Below, one piece after another: positions 56,079 to 64,000 of a stretch of 64,000 nucleotides of DNA. The notes below the pieces were generated by a model, which saw only the letters and a list, made by a program, of their open reading frames with translations, was not told the DNA's origin and did not search any database. The stretch covers positions 1 through 64,000 of the forward strand of contig NZ_BSTR01000021.1 in the NCBI RefSeq assembly GCF_030269645.1, read 5' to 3'. Numbering within the stretch: the first letter of the stretch is position 1; each line of letters starts with the position of its first letter. Position numbers and translations under genes: made by a program. This DNA is from Actinokineospora sp. NBRC 105648 (lineage in GTDB: Bacteria; Actinomycetota; Actinomycetes; Mycobacteriales; Pseudonocardiaceae).

Positions 56079-56965
56079 ACCGTCCCGCGCGGCTGGCCGT
56101 CGGGGTCGTGTCGGCGGGTCGGGTCGGAGCCGTCCTCGGCGCCGCGCTCGACCGGGCCGGGCACACCGTCACCGCCACGTCCGCCGTCTCCCGGGAATCC
56201 CTCCGGCGCGCCGAAGAGCTGCTGCCCGACGCTGCCGTGCTGCCCCCCGACGAGGTGGCCAAGAACGCCGACCTGGTCCTGCTCGCCCTCCCGGACGACG
56301 CGCTGGCCGGGATGGTCCGCGGCCTCGTCGCCGCGGGCGCCATCCGGCCCGGGCAGATCGTCGTGCACACCTCCGGCGCGCACGGCGTCGACGTGCTCGG
56401 TCCCGTCACCGACCACGGCGCCCTCGGGCTCGCCCTGCACCCGGTGATGACCTTCACCGGCCGCCCCGAGGACCTGCAGCGGATCGTCGCGTGCAGCTTC
56501 GGGGTCACCGCCGCCGACGGCGACGAAGTCGCCTGGAACGTCGCCGAGGCGCTGGTCGTGGAGATGGGCGCCGAGCCGGTCCGGGTGCCCGAGGCGGCCC
56601 GCCCGCTCTACCACACCGCCCTCGCGCACGGCGCGAACCACCTGGTCACCCTGGTCGGCGAGTGCGCCGACCTGCTGCGCCAGTCGGGCATCGGCACCCC
56701 CGAGCGGCTGCTCGGCCCGCTGCTGTCCGCCGCGCTGGACAACGCGCTGCGCCACGGCGACCGCGCGCTCACCGGGCCGGTGGCCCGGGGCGACGTGGGC
56801 ACCGTCCGCAAGCACGTCACCGTGCTCACCGAGCACGCCCCGCACATGCTCCCCGCCTACCGCGCCCTGGCCGCGCGCACCGCCCGGCGGGCGGTGGACT
56901 CCGGTCTGCTGCGCGCCGACCTGGTGCCCGAGGTCGAGGCCGCCATCGAGGAAGAGACCCCATGA
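56075..56965 (+). CDS. Rossmann-fold and DUF2520 protein, pantothenate cluster
   Basis: A 296-residue NAD(P)-type protein: [21 protein letters not shown] is the dinucleotide loop, [15 protein letters not shown] follows, and [12 protein letters not shown] with [13 protein letters not shown] marks the DUF2520 family, ending in the helical domain with [17 protein letters not shown]. It resembles ketopantoate reductase and always lies before panC in actinobacteria, so a step in pantoate formation is plausible but unproven. GTG 56075 is used (GGGGA upstream); TTG 56063 is an alternative. It overlaps panC by ATGA. Confidence 0.88.
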   Translation: MNRPARLAVGVVSAGRVGAVLGAALDRAGHTVTATSAVSRESLRRAEELLPDAAVLPPDEVAKNADLVLLALPDDALAGMVRGLVAAGAIRPGQIVVHTSGAHGVDVLGPVTDHGALGLALHPVMTFTGRPEDLQRIVACSFGVTAADGDEVAWNVAEALVVEMGAEPVRVPEAARPLYHTALAHGANHLVTLVGECADLLRQSGIGTPERLLGPLLSAALDNALRHGDRALTGPVARGDVGTVRKHVTVLTEHAPHMLPAYRALAARTARRAVDSGLLRADLVPEVEAAIEEETP

Positions 56966-57849
56966 CGACCCGCTTCACCGCCGGGAAGCTGCACGTGCAC
57001 ACCGACCCGGAGCAGCTGGGCAAGGTCACCCGGGCGCTGCGCGCGACCGGGCGCAAGATCGCCTTCGTGCCCACCATGGGCGCGCTGCACGAGGGCCACC
57101 GCGAGCTGCTGAGCCGGGCCAGGCGGATCCCGAACACCGTGCTGGTGACCTCGATCTTCGTCAACCCGCTGCAGTTCGGCCCGGGCGAGGACTACGACCG
57201 CTACCCGCGCCCGCTCGAGGCCGACCTGGCGGTGTGCGAGGCGGAACGGGTCGAGCTGGTCTTCACCCCGGAGCGGGAGGCGCTCTACCCGCCGGGTGCG
57301 CAGGTCACCGTCCACCCCGGACCGCTGGGTGACGAGCTGGAGGGCGCCGCCCGGCCCGGGCACTTCGCGGGCGTGCTCACCGTGGTGGCGAAGCTGTTCA
57401 ACATCGTCCGGCCGGACTTCGCGCTCTTCGGCGAGAAGGACTTCCAGCAACTGGTCCTGATCAAGAAGATGGTCCGCGACCTGGACCTGGAGGTCAACGT
57501 CATCGGGGTGCCGACGGTGCGGGAGCGCGACGGGCTGGCCCGTTCGTCCCGCAACGCCTACCTCGACGCTGACCAGCGCAACGCCGCGGTAGCGCTATCG
57601 GCCGCTCTTGTCGCAGGTGCGCACTGGGGCCAGGGCGGCGAAGGAGCCGTTCTGGCCGCCGCCCGCGAGGTCTTGGCGGGCACCCCCGAACTCGAGGTCG
57701 ACTACCTGGCGCTGCGCGACCCGGAACTCGGCCCGGCCCCCGAGCAGGGGGAGGCCCGGCTGCTGGTCGCCGCCACGCTCGGGCGCACCCGGCTCATCGA
57801 CAACGTTCCCGTGCTGCTCGGCACGGCGTCCCTCGGACAGCACGGTTAA
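56962..57849 (+). CDS. panC: Pantothenate synthetase
   Basis: A 295-residue ligase that joins pantoate and beta-alanine with ATP. Motifs are [15 protein letters not shown] (HIGH-like ATP site), [54 protein letters not shown] and [11 protein letters not shown] (KMSKS-like). ATG 56962 overlaps the upstream stop. panD follows after 12 bases and supplies beta-alanine. Confidence 0.97.
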   Translation: MTTRFTAGKLHVHTDPEQLGKVTRALRATGRKIAFVPTMGALHEGHRELLSRARRIPNTVLVTSIFVNPLQFGPGEDYDRYPRPLEADLAVCEAERVELVFTPEREALYPPGAQVTVHPGPLGDELEGAARPGHFAGVLTVVAKLFNIVRPDFALFGEKDFQQLVLIKKMVRDLDLEVNVIGVPTVRERDGLARSSRNAYLDADQRNAAVALSAALVAGAHWGQGGEGAVLAAAREVLAGTPELEVDYLALRDPELGPAPEQGEARLLVAATLGRTRLIDNVPVLLGTASLGQHG

Positions 57850-57861
57850 GGAAGGTCCGCG

Positions 57862-58347
57862 ATGTTTCGCACGATGCTCAAGTCGAAGATCCACCGCGCC
57901 ACCGTCACCCAGGCCGACCTGCACTACGTCGGCTCGGTGACCATCGACCCGCTCCTGCTCGAGGCCGCCGACCTGCTGCCCGGCGAGCAGGTCGCGATCG
58001 TCGACATCACCAACGGCGCCCGGCTGGAGACCTACGTCATCGAGGGCGAGCGGGGCAGCGGGGTGATCGGCATCAACGGCGCCGCCGCGCACCTAGTGCA
58101 CCCCGGCGACCTGGTCATCCTGATCTCCTACGGCCTGATGGACTCCGCCGAGGCGGCCGCCTACCAGCCCAAGGTCGTCTTCGTCGACGCGGAGAACTCG
58201 GTGGTGCACCACGGCACCGACGCGGGCCACGCCCCGGCGGGCTCCGGCCTGCTCAGCGGCGCGGTCACCGCCGAGGCGCCCGCCGACCCGCCCGCCGAGA
58301 CCGTCGACGCGGCCAAGCTGGACGCGCTGCTCGCGCACGAGAGCTGA
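57862..58347 (+). CDS. panD: Aspartate 1-decarboxylase
   Basis: A 161-residue pyruvoyl enzyme that makes beta-alanine from aspartate. Self-cleavage is expected between Gly24 and Ser25 (HYVGSVTID), and Lys9 in [12 protein letters not shown] is the usual substrate-binding residue. [17 protein letters not shown] and GINGAAAHL are conserved. The C-terminal 30 residues beyond the fold are Ala/Pro-rich, an extended tail as in mycobacterial PanD. It is in one operon with panC and coaX. Confidence 0.96.
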   Translation: MFRTMLKSKIHRATVTQADLHYVGSVTIDPLLLEAADLLPGEQVAIVDITNGARLETYVIEGERGSGVIGINGAAAHLVHPGDLVILISYGLMDSAEAAAYQPKVVFVDAENSVVHHGTDAGHAPAGSGLLSGAVTAEAPADPPAETVDAAKLDALLAHES

Positions 58348-58354
58348 GCCCGCG

Positions 58355-59131
58355 GTGCTGCTCACCATCGATGTCGGCAACACCAACATCGCCCTCGGGC
58401 TGCACCGCGACGCCGAGCTGGTGCGGGACTGGCGGATGCGCACCGACGCCCGGATCACCGCCGACGAGCTGGCGCTGACCATGCGCGGCCTGCTCGGCGA
58501 GCACGCGGGCGGGGTCAGCGGCGTGGCGGCTCTGTCGACGGTGCCCGCGGTGCTGCGCGAGCTGCGGGTGTTGCTCGGCCGGTACTACCCGCGGGCGCAC
58601 CGGGTGATCGTCGAGCCCGGGGTGCGCACGGGTGTGCCGCTGCTGGTGGACAACCCGAAGGAGGTGGGCGCCGACCGGATCATCAACACCCTGGCCGCGC
58701 ACCACCTCTACGGCACCGCCTGCGTGGTGGTCGACTTCGGCACCTCGACCAACATCGACGTGATCTCGGCCAAGGGGGAGTTCCTCGGCGGGGTGTTCAT
58801 GCCCGGCATCGAGATCTCGGTGGACGCGCTGGCCGCCCGGGCCGCCGCGCTGCGCAAGGTGGAGATGGTCCGGCCGCGCTCGGTGATCGGCAAGAACACC
58901 GTCGAGTGCCTCCAGTCGGGCATCATGTTCGGCTTCGCGGGCCAGGTGGACGGCTTGGTGCACCGGATCGTGCGCGAGCTGGAGCGCACCGGTCACACCG
59001 GCCCGGTCACCGTGATCGCCACCGGCGGGCTGGCCCCGCTGGTGGTCGACGAGGCCGAGACCGTCGACCACCACCGCCCCGACCTCACCCTGCTGGGCCT
59101 GCGGCTGGTCTTCGAGCGCAACAGCCGCTAG
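58355..59131 (+). CDS. coaX: Pantothenate kinase, type III
   Basis: A 258-residue ASKHA-fold kinase, the first step from pantothenate to CoA. Motifs are LTIDVGNTNIALGLH (phosphate loop), VGADRIINTLAAHH, VVVDFGTSTNIDVIS and VIATGGLAPLV. Start GTG 58355, seven bases after the panD stop. It completes the DUF2520-panC-panD-coaX unit. Mycobacteria also have a type I kinase elsewhere; this cannot be seen here. Confidence 0.96.
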   Translation: MLLTIDVGNTNIALGLHRDAELVRDWRMRTDARITADELALTMRGLLGEHAGGVSGVAALSTVPAVLRELRVLLGRYYPRAHRVIVEPGVRTGVPLLVDNPKEVGADRIINTLAAHHLYGTACVVVDFGTSTNIDVISAKGEFLGGVFMPGIEISVDALAARAAALRKVEMVRPRSVIGKNTVECLQSGIMFGFAGQVDGLVHRIVRELERTGHTGPVTVIATGGLAPLVVDEAETVDHHRPDLTLLGLRLVFERNSR

Positions 59132-59139
59132 CCGCACCC

Positions 59140-59889
59140 TCAGTCGTGGCGCTTGAACGCGCGGGCCACCTCGGTGATCAGCGGTCGGTCGAAATCGCCC
59201 TGGGAGGTCTCCGGCCGGGACCAGAGGAAGGTGCGGATGCGGTCGAACACCTTGGCCCGCTCGGCCTCGTCGACCACGATCAGCTGCGAGTGGGTGCCCA
59301 GGGTGGCCAGCATGGACTCCACCGTCCGCCGCTGGACGTGCCGGAAGGTGGCCCGCTCCGGCTCGGTGAGCCCGGGGTGGCGCGGCTCGTGGTCCTGGAT
59401 GTCGGAGCGCAGCTGCCCGACGCTGGTCTTGCTCAGCTCGCCCAGCTCGGCGACCCACGGCACCGAGGTGTCGTCGTAGTTCCACAGCGCGCCGAACACC
59501 CCGCCCGGGCGCAGCACCCGGACGATCTCGCCCAGCGCCGCCGGGTTGTCGAACCAGTGGAACGCCTGGCCGGCGAGCACCGCGTCGAACGAGCCGTCCG
59601 GGAACGGGATCTGCTCGGCGGTGCCCTTGAGCGCGGCCACGTCGGGCAGCAGCCGGGACAGCTCGGCGCGCATGGCGTCGTCCGGCTCGACCGCGGTCAC
59701 CTCGAGGCCGAAGGCCAGCAGCGTCTCGGTGAGCCGCCCGGTGCCCGCCGCCAGGTCGAGCACCCGGGTGCTCTCGCCGACGACCCACTCGACGGCCTCC
59801 TCGGCGTACCCGGGGCGGTGCCGGGCATAGGCGGCCGCATTGCTTCCGAAAGAACTGGCCCGCCTGGCGAACAACTCCGGCTCGTGCAT
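59140..59889 (-). CDS. SAM-dependent methyltransferase, class I
   Basis: A 249-residue enzyme. Motif I is VLDLAAGTGRLTETLL, motif II ends VEPDDAMRAEL, then IPFPDGSFDAVLAGQAFHWF and RVLRPGGVFGALWNYDD. This is the methyltransferase-11 type. The acceptor is unknown; small molecules are usual. It lies on the opposite strand between coaX and lysS, interrupting the otherwise + run. Confidence 0.88.
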   Translation of the reverse strand: MHEPELFARRASSFGSNAAAYARHRPGYAEEAVEWVVGESTRVLDLAAGTGRLTETLLAFGLEVTAVEPDDAMRAELSRLLPDVAALKGTAEQIPFPDGSFDAVLAGQAFHWFDNPAALGEIVRVLRPGGVFGALWNYDDTSVPWVAELGELSKTSVGQLRSDIQDHEPRHPGLTEPERATFRHVQRRTVESMLATLGTHSQLIVVDEAERAKVFDRIRTFLWSRPETSQGDFDRPLITEVARAFKRHD

Positions 59890-59962
59890 GAATCAACCGT
59901 AGCCATAGCGCCGGTGGATACCGGGTTGGGCCACCCCAGTGCATCTCCGTACCCTTTGGCCC

Positions 59963-61471
59963 GTGAACGACGAGCGCGTGCCCGACTCCCCGACCGATGA
60001 CGACCTGCCCGAGCAGATGCGCGTCCGCCGGGAGAAGCGGGCCCGGCTGCTCGCCGCCGGAGTCGACCCGTACCCGGTCGAAGTGCCGCGCACGCACACC
60101 CTGGCCCAGGTCCGGGCGTCCTATTCCGAGCTGGCCCCGGACACCGCGACCGGTGACCGGGTGGCGGTGACCGGTCGGGTCATGTTCATCCGCAACACCG
60201 GCAAGCTGTGCTTCGCCACGCTGCGCGAGGGCGACGGAACCGAACTGCAGGCGATGCTGAGCCTGAACAAGGTCGGCGAGGACGCGCTTTCCGCGTGGAA
60301 GGCCGATGTCGATCTTGGGGACCACGTATTCGTCGCCGGTGAGGTCATCACCTCGCGCCGCGGCGAGTTGTCCGTTCTGGCCGACGAGTGGCGATTGGCG
60401 GCGAAGTCGCTGCGCCCGCTGCCGGTCGCGCACAAGGAGCTCGCCGAGGAAACGCGGATTCGGCAGCGCTATGTCGACCTGATCCTGCGCCAGCAGGCCC
60501 GGGAGACGGTGCGCAACCGGGCCGCTGTGGTGCGGTCGTTGCGTGAGAGTTTTCACTCCCGGGGTTTCACCGAGGTGGAGACCCCGATGCTGCAGACCAT
60601 GCACGGCGGCGCCACCGCGCGCCCCTTCGCCACCCACTCCAACGCCCTGGACGCGGAACTCTTCCTGCGCATCGCCCCGGAGCTGTATCTGAAGCGCTGC
60701 GTGGTGGGCGGTCTGGAGAAGGTCTTCGAGATCAACCGCAACTTCCGCAACGAGGGCAGCGATTCCTCGCATTCGCCGGAGTTCGCGATGCTGGAGTACT
60801 ACGAGGCCTACGCCACCTACGACTCCAACGCGGTGATGACCCGCGAGCTCATCCAGGAGGCCGCGCTGGCGGCGTTCGGCTCGCTCACCGTCACGCTGGC
60901 CGACGGCACCGACTACGACCTGTCCGGTGAGTGGACCACGCTGACCATGTACGGGTCGCTGTCCGACGCCCTCGGCGAGGAGGTCACCCCGGAAACCCCC
61001 GTCGACGTGCTGCGCAAGCACGCCGACGCGCACGGTGCGGAGCTCGACCCCAAGCTCGGCCACGGCAAGCTCATCGAGGAGCTGTGGGAGCACCTGGTCG
61101 GCAACGACCTCTACGCCCCCACCTTCGTCCGCGATTTCCCCATCGAGACCTCGCCGCTGACCCGCCAGCACCGCTCGCGGCCCGGGGTGGCCGAAAAGTG
61201 GGATCTGTACGTGCGCGGTTTCGAGCTGGCCACCGGTTACTCCGAACTGGTGGACCCGGTGGTGGAACGCGAACGCCTGGAGGATCAGGCCCGACTGGGT
61301 GCCGCCGGTGACGACGAGGCCATGCAGCTCGATGAGGACTTTCTGCGTGCGCTGGAGTACGGAATGCCACCGAGTGGTGGGGTGGGAATGGGTGTTGACC
61401 GCCTGTTGATGGCGCTCACCGGTCTCGGGATCCGGGAGACCATCCTCTTCCCGCAGGTTCGGCCCGAATGA
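59963..61471 (+). CDS. lysS: Lysyl-tRNA synthetase, class II
   Basis: A 502-residue enzyme. The N-terminal OB-fold binds the anticodon ([22 protein letters not shown]). Class II motif 1 is around [11 protein letters not shown], motif 2 [20 protein letters not shown] and motif 3 [17 protein letters not shown] 59963 gives a start at the usual place; a few codons earlier ATG 59939 is in frame but has no ribosome-binding site. lsr2 follows after 134 bases, as in mycobacteria. Confidence 0.97.
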   Translation: MNDERVPDSPTDDDLPEQMRVRREKRARLLAAGVDPYPVEVPRTHTLAQVRASYSELAPDTATGDRVAVTGRVMFIRNTGKLCFATLREGDGTELQAMLSLNKVGEDALSAWKADVDLGDHVFVAGEVITSRRGELSVLADEWRLAAKSLRPLPVAHKELAEETRIRQRYVDLILRQQARETVRNRAAVVRSLRESFHSRGFTEVETPMLQTMHGGATARPFATHSNALDAELFLRIAPELYLKRCVVGGLEKVFEINRNFRNEGSDSSHSPEFAMLEYYEAYATYDSNAVMTRELIQEAALAAFGSLTVTLADGTDYDLSGEWTTLTMYGSLSDALGEEVTPETPVDVLRKHADAHGAELDPKLGHGKLIEELWEHLVGNDLYAPTFVRDFPIETSPLTRQHRSRPGVAEKWDLYVRGFELATGYSELVDPVVERERLEDQARLGAAGDDEAMQLDEDFLRALEYGMPPSGGVGMGVDRLLMALTGLGIRETILFPQVRPE

Positions 61472-61605
61472 CCCGTTCGGGTATCTGGCACTAACGCAAT
61501 CGTCGGGATTTGCGCTAGCCTGCCCGTGGCAGTTTTTCCACAGGTGGCCGCGACGCTCATTGAGCTGGCACGCCGGCAGGCACATTCAAGCCCGAGGAGG
61601 CGCAT

Positions 61606-61953
61606 ATGGCGCAGAAGGTCACCGTCTCGCTGGTCGACGACCTCGATGGTTCCGAGGCCGAGGAGACCGTCGAGTTCGGTTTGGACGGCGCGTCATACCA
61701 GATCGATCTGTCCGGCGACAATGCGGAGAAGCTGCGCGACATCCTGGCCGACTTCGTCGACCACGCGCGCCGGTCCGGCGGCCGCAAGCGCCAGCCGGGC
61801 AAGGTCGCGCCGGGTCGCCCCCCGCGCACCGCGTCGGCCGACCGCGAGCAGAACCAGGCCATTCGCGAGTGGGCGCGCAAGCAGGGCATGAAGGTCTCCG
61901 ACCGGGGTCGAATCCCGTCCGAGGTTCTCGACGCGTACAACGAGCAGGCCTGA
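61606..61953 (+). CDS. lsr2: Nucleoid-associated protein Lsr2
   Basis: A 115-residue H-NS-like protein of actinobacteria that bridges DNA and silences AT-rich or foreign genes. The N-terminal dimerisation domain is [21 protein letters not shown], and the C-terminal DNA-binding domain has the RGR minor-groove hook in [16 protein letters not shown] basic linker ([15 protein letters not shown]) joins them. AGGAGG precedes ATG 61606 closely. The accessory islands of this window are its natural kind of target. Confidence 0.97.
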   Translation: MAQKVTVSLVDDLDGSEAEETVEFGLDGASYQIDLSGDNAEKLRDILADFVDHARRSGGRKRQPGKVAPGRPPRTASADREQNQAIREWARKQGMKVSDRGRIPSEVLDAYNEQA

Positions 61954-61967
61954 GGCCCGCTGGATTC

Positions 61968-61995
61968 GGGGCTGCCGGCTCAGGTCGGCAGCCCC
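61968..61995 (+). terminator. Terminator after lsr2
   Basis: GGGGCTGCCG pairs with CGGCAGCCCC over an eight-base loop, and TTGCGTTTT follows. Confidence 0.85.
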
Positions 61996-62156
61996 TTGCG
62001 TTTTCCGTGATCATTTGTTATCCGCCACCCGCTGTGCGCGGGTGGTCGCGAAAAGAGTTCATTGCCGTCGAGATTGTGGCGCAATCACGCCGGCGTCTCC
62101 TCCGGGCCGGGTGAACCGCGGTCCGCTTTCGGCGGCCAATCAAGCACCCGATCCGG

Positions 62157-62996
62157 TTAATTCGACGATTTGCGGCCCAGTCGCGGGCAGCTCTGGCAGA
62201 CGCCCTGGCCCTCGGCGAGCAGGTAGTGGAAGCAGCAGCTCTCCCGGCGCCGGGTCCAGGTGGTCGGGCCCGCCGGGTCGGCCACCGGGCGCAGTGTCGA
62301 GGCCGAGGTGAACGGCGTCGGACCCGGGCCGAGGACCAGCGCGGCGTCGAGCACGCCGCCGCCCTCGTCGCCGCCGTAGCGGCCCGCCAGCCACAGCGAG
62401 TTGTCCAGCACGTCGGTGGCCGCGGCCCACAGCATCCGCTTGCCCAGCCGCACCTGCGGCTCGTACACCGCGACGAACCGCGCGGCGTGCGCGGCGAACC
62501 GGCCACGCAGGATCGAGGCCAGCGCGTGCTCGTCGGGCACGACCGTGGCCGAGGCGGTGCCCGCTGCCGGGTCGTCGGGCAGGCAGGCGAAGCGCGGCGA
62601 GAGCACCGCGACCGCGGCCGGGTGCGGGCGTGGCTCGGCCATCCGGAACGCGAGGTCGGCCGGGGCCAGCGAGGGCACCCGGCGCTCGTGGTGGAACAGC
62701 AGGCCCGCGACGTAGCCGGGCACCGAGAGGTACCAGGTCATCACGTACCCGGCGGTAGTCCTATCGGGTGAATCCGCATAACGGTCTTCCAACCAGCCCG
62801 CCAGCCCGGCGCGCCACTCGGCGAAGGCGTGCGGGCGGGACAGGAACTCGGCGCAGCCGATCCACCCGGACGAGTCGGTCGGCAGGCCGTAGCGCACCTC
62901 GGTGCGGGCCTGCCGGGCGTTCACTCGGGGGAGTGAATCCGCGAGGAAGCCCTGGCGGTCTCGGGCGCCGGCCCGCAGGCGGTATCCGGCTGTCAT
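62157..62996 (-). CDS. FhuF-like ferric-siderophore reductase, (2Fe-2S) protein
   Basis: A 279-residue protein. The C-terminus has RESCCFHYLLAEGQGVCQSC, the CC-x10-C-x2-C cluster motif of FhuF proteins, which bind an unusual 2Fe-2S centre and reduce iron in siderophores. The rest has the usual FhuF all-helical/mixed fold with MTWYLSVPGYVAGLLFHHER and YEPQVRLGKRMLWAAATDVL. An iron-box sequence lies 70 bases upstream. It stands alone. ATG 62996. Confidence 0.87.
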   Translation of the reverse strand: MTAGYRLRAGARDRQGFLADSLPRVNARQARTEVRYGLPTDSSGWIGCAEFLSRPHAFAEWRAGLAGWLEDRYADSPDRTTAGYVMTWYLSVPGYVAGLLFHHERRVPSLAPADLAFRMAEPRPHPAAVAVLSPRFACLPDDPAAGTASATVVPDEHALASILRGRFAAHAARFVAVYEPQVRLGKRMLWAAATDVLDNSLWLAGRYGGDEGGGVLDAALVLGPGPTPFTSASTLRPVADPAGPTTWTRRRESCCFHYLLAEGQGVCQSCPRLGRKSSN

Positions 62997-63066
62997 CGCC
63001 GCTCACCCACCGCCTTACGGGTGCACTCGTTGGGCCACACGGGTGCCTCCTCCCTGGATCCTCTGC

Positions 63067-63090
63067 TAACTGAGGCTTGCCTTACCTTAC
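63067..63090 (-). promoter_or_regulatory. Candidate iron box (IdeR/DtxR-DmdR type) of the FhuF-like gene
   Basis: The complement reads GTAAGGTAAGGCAAGCCTCA, close to the TTAGGTTAGGCTAACCTAA consensus of the family with conserved AGG-T-AGGC-A-GCCT pattern. It lies at 71-94 bases before the start codon, where binding would block the promoter in iron-rich cells. Confidence 0.6.
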
Positions 63091-63133
63091 CCAGTGTGCC
63101 TGACGAACGCCTGTCACGGGGGTGTCCGTTAAT

Positions 63134-63147
63134 CCCACACGTGTGGG
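63134..63147. promoter_or_regulatory. Perfect 14-bp palindrome upstream of clpC
   Basis: CCCACACGTGTGGG, with E-box-like CACGTG core, stands in the gap between the FhuF-like gene and clpC. It could be an operator for either gene; the binding protein is not known. Confidence 0.4.
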
Positions 63148-63156
63148 TGGCGGATG

Positions 63157-63175
63157 TGTTCGCGCTCAGCGGACA
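63157..63175 (+). promoter_or_regulatory. Candidate ClgR operator of clpC
   Basis: TGTTCGC-GCTCA-GCGGACA is a near-symmetric dyad with the CGC-N5-GCG core and spacing of actinobacterial ClgR sites, which are known upstream of clpC. It lies 198 bases before the start codon. Some consensus positions inside the core differ. Confidence 0.5.
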
Positions 63176-63372
63176 GGCCATCTCTTGCGGAATCCGACTG
63201 CCGACCCGCACGTTGGGGTAGACGTAAGGATCACGGGACGGCAGGCACGACCGGGTTGGGTCGCGAGTGGCACTGAGAGCCGCGGCCGGGCCTACTACAG
63301 TGGTCCTACGGTGCTGAATCCACGCGAAGGACGTGGAGAAGGGCCGCCGGCGCAGCAGTCGAGGGAGTGCGA

Positions 63373-64000
63373 ATGTTCGAGAGGTTCACCGACCGCGCGA
63401 GGCGGGTGGTCGTTCTGGCTCAGGAAGAGGCCAGGATGCTCAACCACAACTACATCGGCACCGAGCACATCCTCTTGGGCTTGATCCACGAGGGTGAGGG
63501 TGTCGCGGCCAAGGCGCTCGAGTCGTTGGGGATCGCGCTGGAGGGGGTGCGCCAGCAGGTCGAGGAGATCATCGGCCAGGGCCAGCACGCCCCGTCCGGG
63601 CACATTCCCTTCACGCCCCGGGCGAAGAAGGTCCTGGAGCTCTCGCTGCGCGAGGCGCTGCAGCTCGGGCACAACTACATCGGCACGGAGCACATCCTGC
63701 TCGGCCTGATCCGCGAGGGCGAGGGCGTGGCCGCCCAGGTGCTGGTCAAGCTCGGCGCCGACCTCAACCGGGTCCGCCAGCAGGTCCTGCAGCTCCTGTC
63801 GGGCTACCAGACCAGCAAGGAGTCCACCGAGACCGGTGGCCGCGGCGAGGGCACCCCCTCGTCCTCGCTGGTGCTCGACCAGTTCGGCCGCAACCTCACC
63901 GCCTCGGCGCGCGAGGGCAAGCTCGACCCGGTGATCGGTCGCACCAAGGAGATCGAGCGGGTCATGCAGGTGCTGTCGCGGCGCACCAAGAACAACCCCG
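63373..64000 (+). CDS. clpC: ATP-dependent Clp protease ATPase subunit ClpC, 5' part
   Basis: The first 209 codons of an AAA+ unfoldase that feeds ClpP. Visible are both Clp-N repeats ([20 protein letters not shown] and [19 protein letters not shown]) and then the start of the first ATPase domain: [20 protein letters not shown] and [12 protein letters not shown] 63373 follows GAGGGAG. The gene runs off the right edge just before its first Walker A. In actinobacteria it is essential and is under ClgR control. Confidence 0.96.
   Translation, partial: MFERFTDRARRVVVLAQEEARMLNHNYIGTEHILLGLIHEGEGVAAKALESLGIALEGVRQQVEEIIGQGQHAPSGHIPFTPRAKKVLELSLREALQLGHNYIGTEHILLGLIREGEGVAAQVLVKLGADLNRVRQQVLQLLSGYQTSKESTETGGRGEGTPSSSLVLDQFGRNLTASAREGKLDPVIGRTKEIERVMQVLSRRTKNNP

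Overview
The window is high-GC actinobacterial chromosome. Its gene order, the many GTG starts, Lsr2, F420-type oxidoreductases and the FtsH-fol-pan-lysS-lsr2-clpC order all point to Actinomycetota. The hppA, folE and MFS-kinase variants and the general style suggest Pseudonocardiales/Pseudonocardiaceae rather than Mycobacterium; the family assignment is an inference. Two conserved blocks match, in order, parts of the Mycobacterium tuberculosis chromosome as I remember it: helicase-(hypothetical)-topA-holB on the left (Rv3649 to Rv3644c) and ppa-dacB-metalloprotease-tilS-hpt-ftsH-folEPBK-DUF3180-DUF6779-DUF2520-panC-panD-coaX-lysS-lsr2-clpC on the right (Rv3628 to Rv3596c).

Left edge (1-2.4 kb): a decayed insertion-sequence cluster. 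It holds the start of one IS3-type orfA, an IS30-type element whose transposase carries an in-frame amber codon, and the IS3-type element that the IS30 copy truncates. From 2.5 to 15.7 kb: an MrfA/Hrq1-like helicase, a K+-independent H+-pyrophosphatase, two paralogous lipoproteins, DNA topoisomerase I, an MFS transporter fused to a thymidylate-kinase-like domain whose P-loop is lost, and the DNA polymerase III delta-prime gene.

From 15.75 to 26.3 kb: a segment bracketed by two large, mutually inverted, non-coding repeat loci. Each locus contains two 139-bp imperfect palindromes facing each other around a central spacer of about 100 bp. Base changes between copies are compensated on the opposite arm, so the hairpin seems to be under selection. 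The 9.4 kb between the loci carry a secreted membrane-anchored protein, tRNA-Thr(CGU), a flavin-binding protein, an excalibur lipoprotein, and a divergent phosphonate uptake and degradation cluster (phnE-phnC-phnD-FAD oxidoreductase facing gntR-phnX).

From 26.3 to 40 kb: accessory and regulatory genes. These are a Ser/Thr kinase with a membrane partner, a Thr/Pro-stalked surface protein, an LLM oxidoreductase, a gamma-carbonic anhydrase with a tandem pentapeptide tail, a LysR regulator, a membrane-tethered solute-binding domain, a thioesterase, glyA under a ZTP riboswitch, a marR-MFS efflux pair, a Tat-exported intradiol-dioxygenase-like protein and an SMI1/KNR4-like protein.

From 40 to 64 kb: the conserved housekeeping run on the + strand. 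Pyrophosphatase lies opposite it. It begins with a PBP4 carrying about 750 disordered residues, then tilS, hpt and ftsH. A translationally coupled folate operon follows, whose FolE carries a 164-residue mini-intein at its zinc cysteine. Then come a coupled pantothenate/CoA operon, lysS, lsr2, an iron-regulated FhuF-like reductase and the start of clpC. Working together, the fol genes make tetrahydrofolate from GTP, glyA loads it with one-carbon units, and DUF2520-panC-panD-coaX make pantothenate and begin CoA synthesis.
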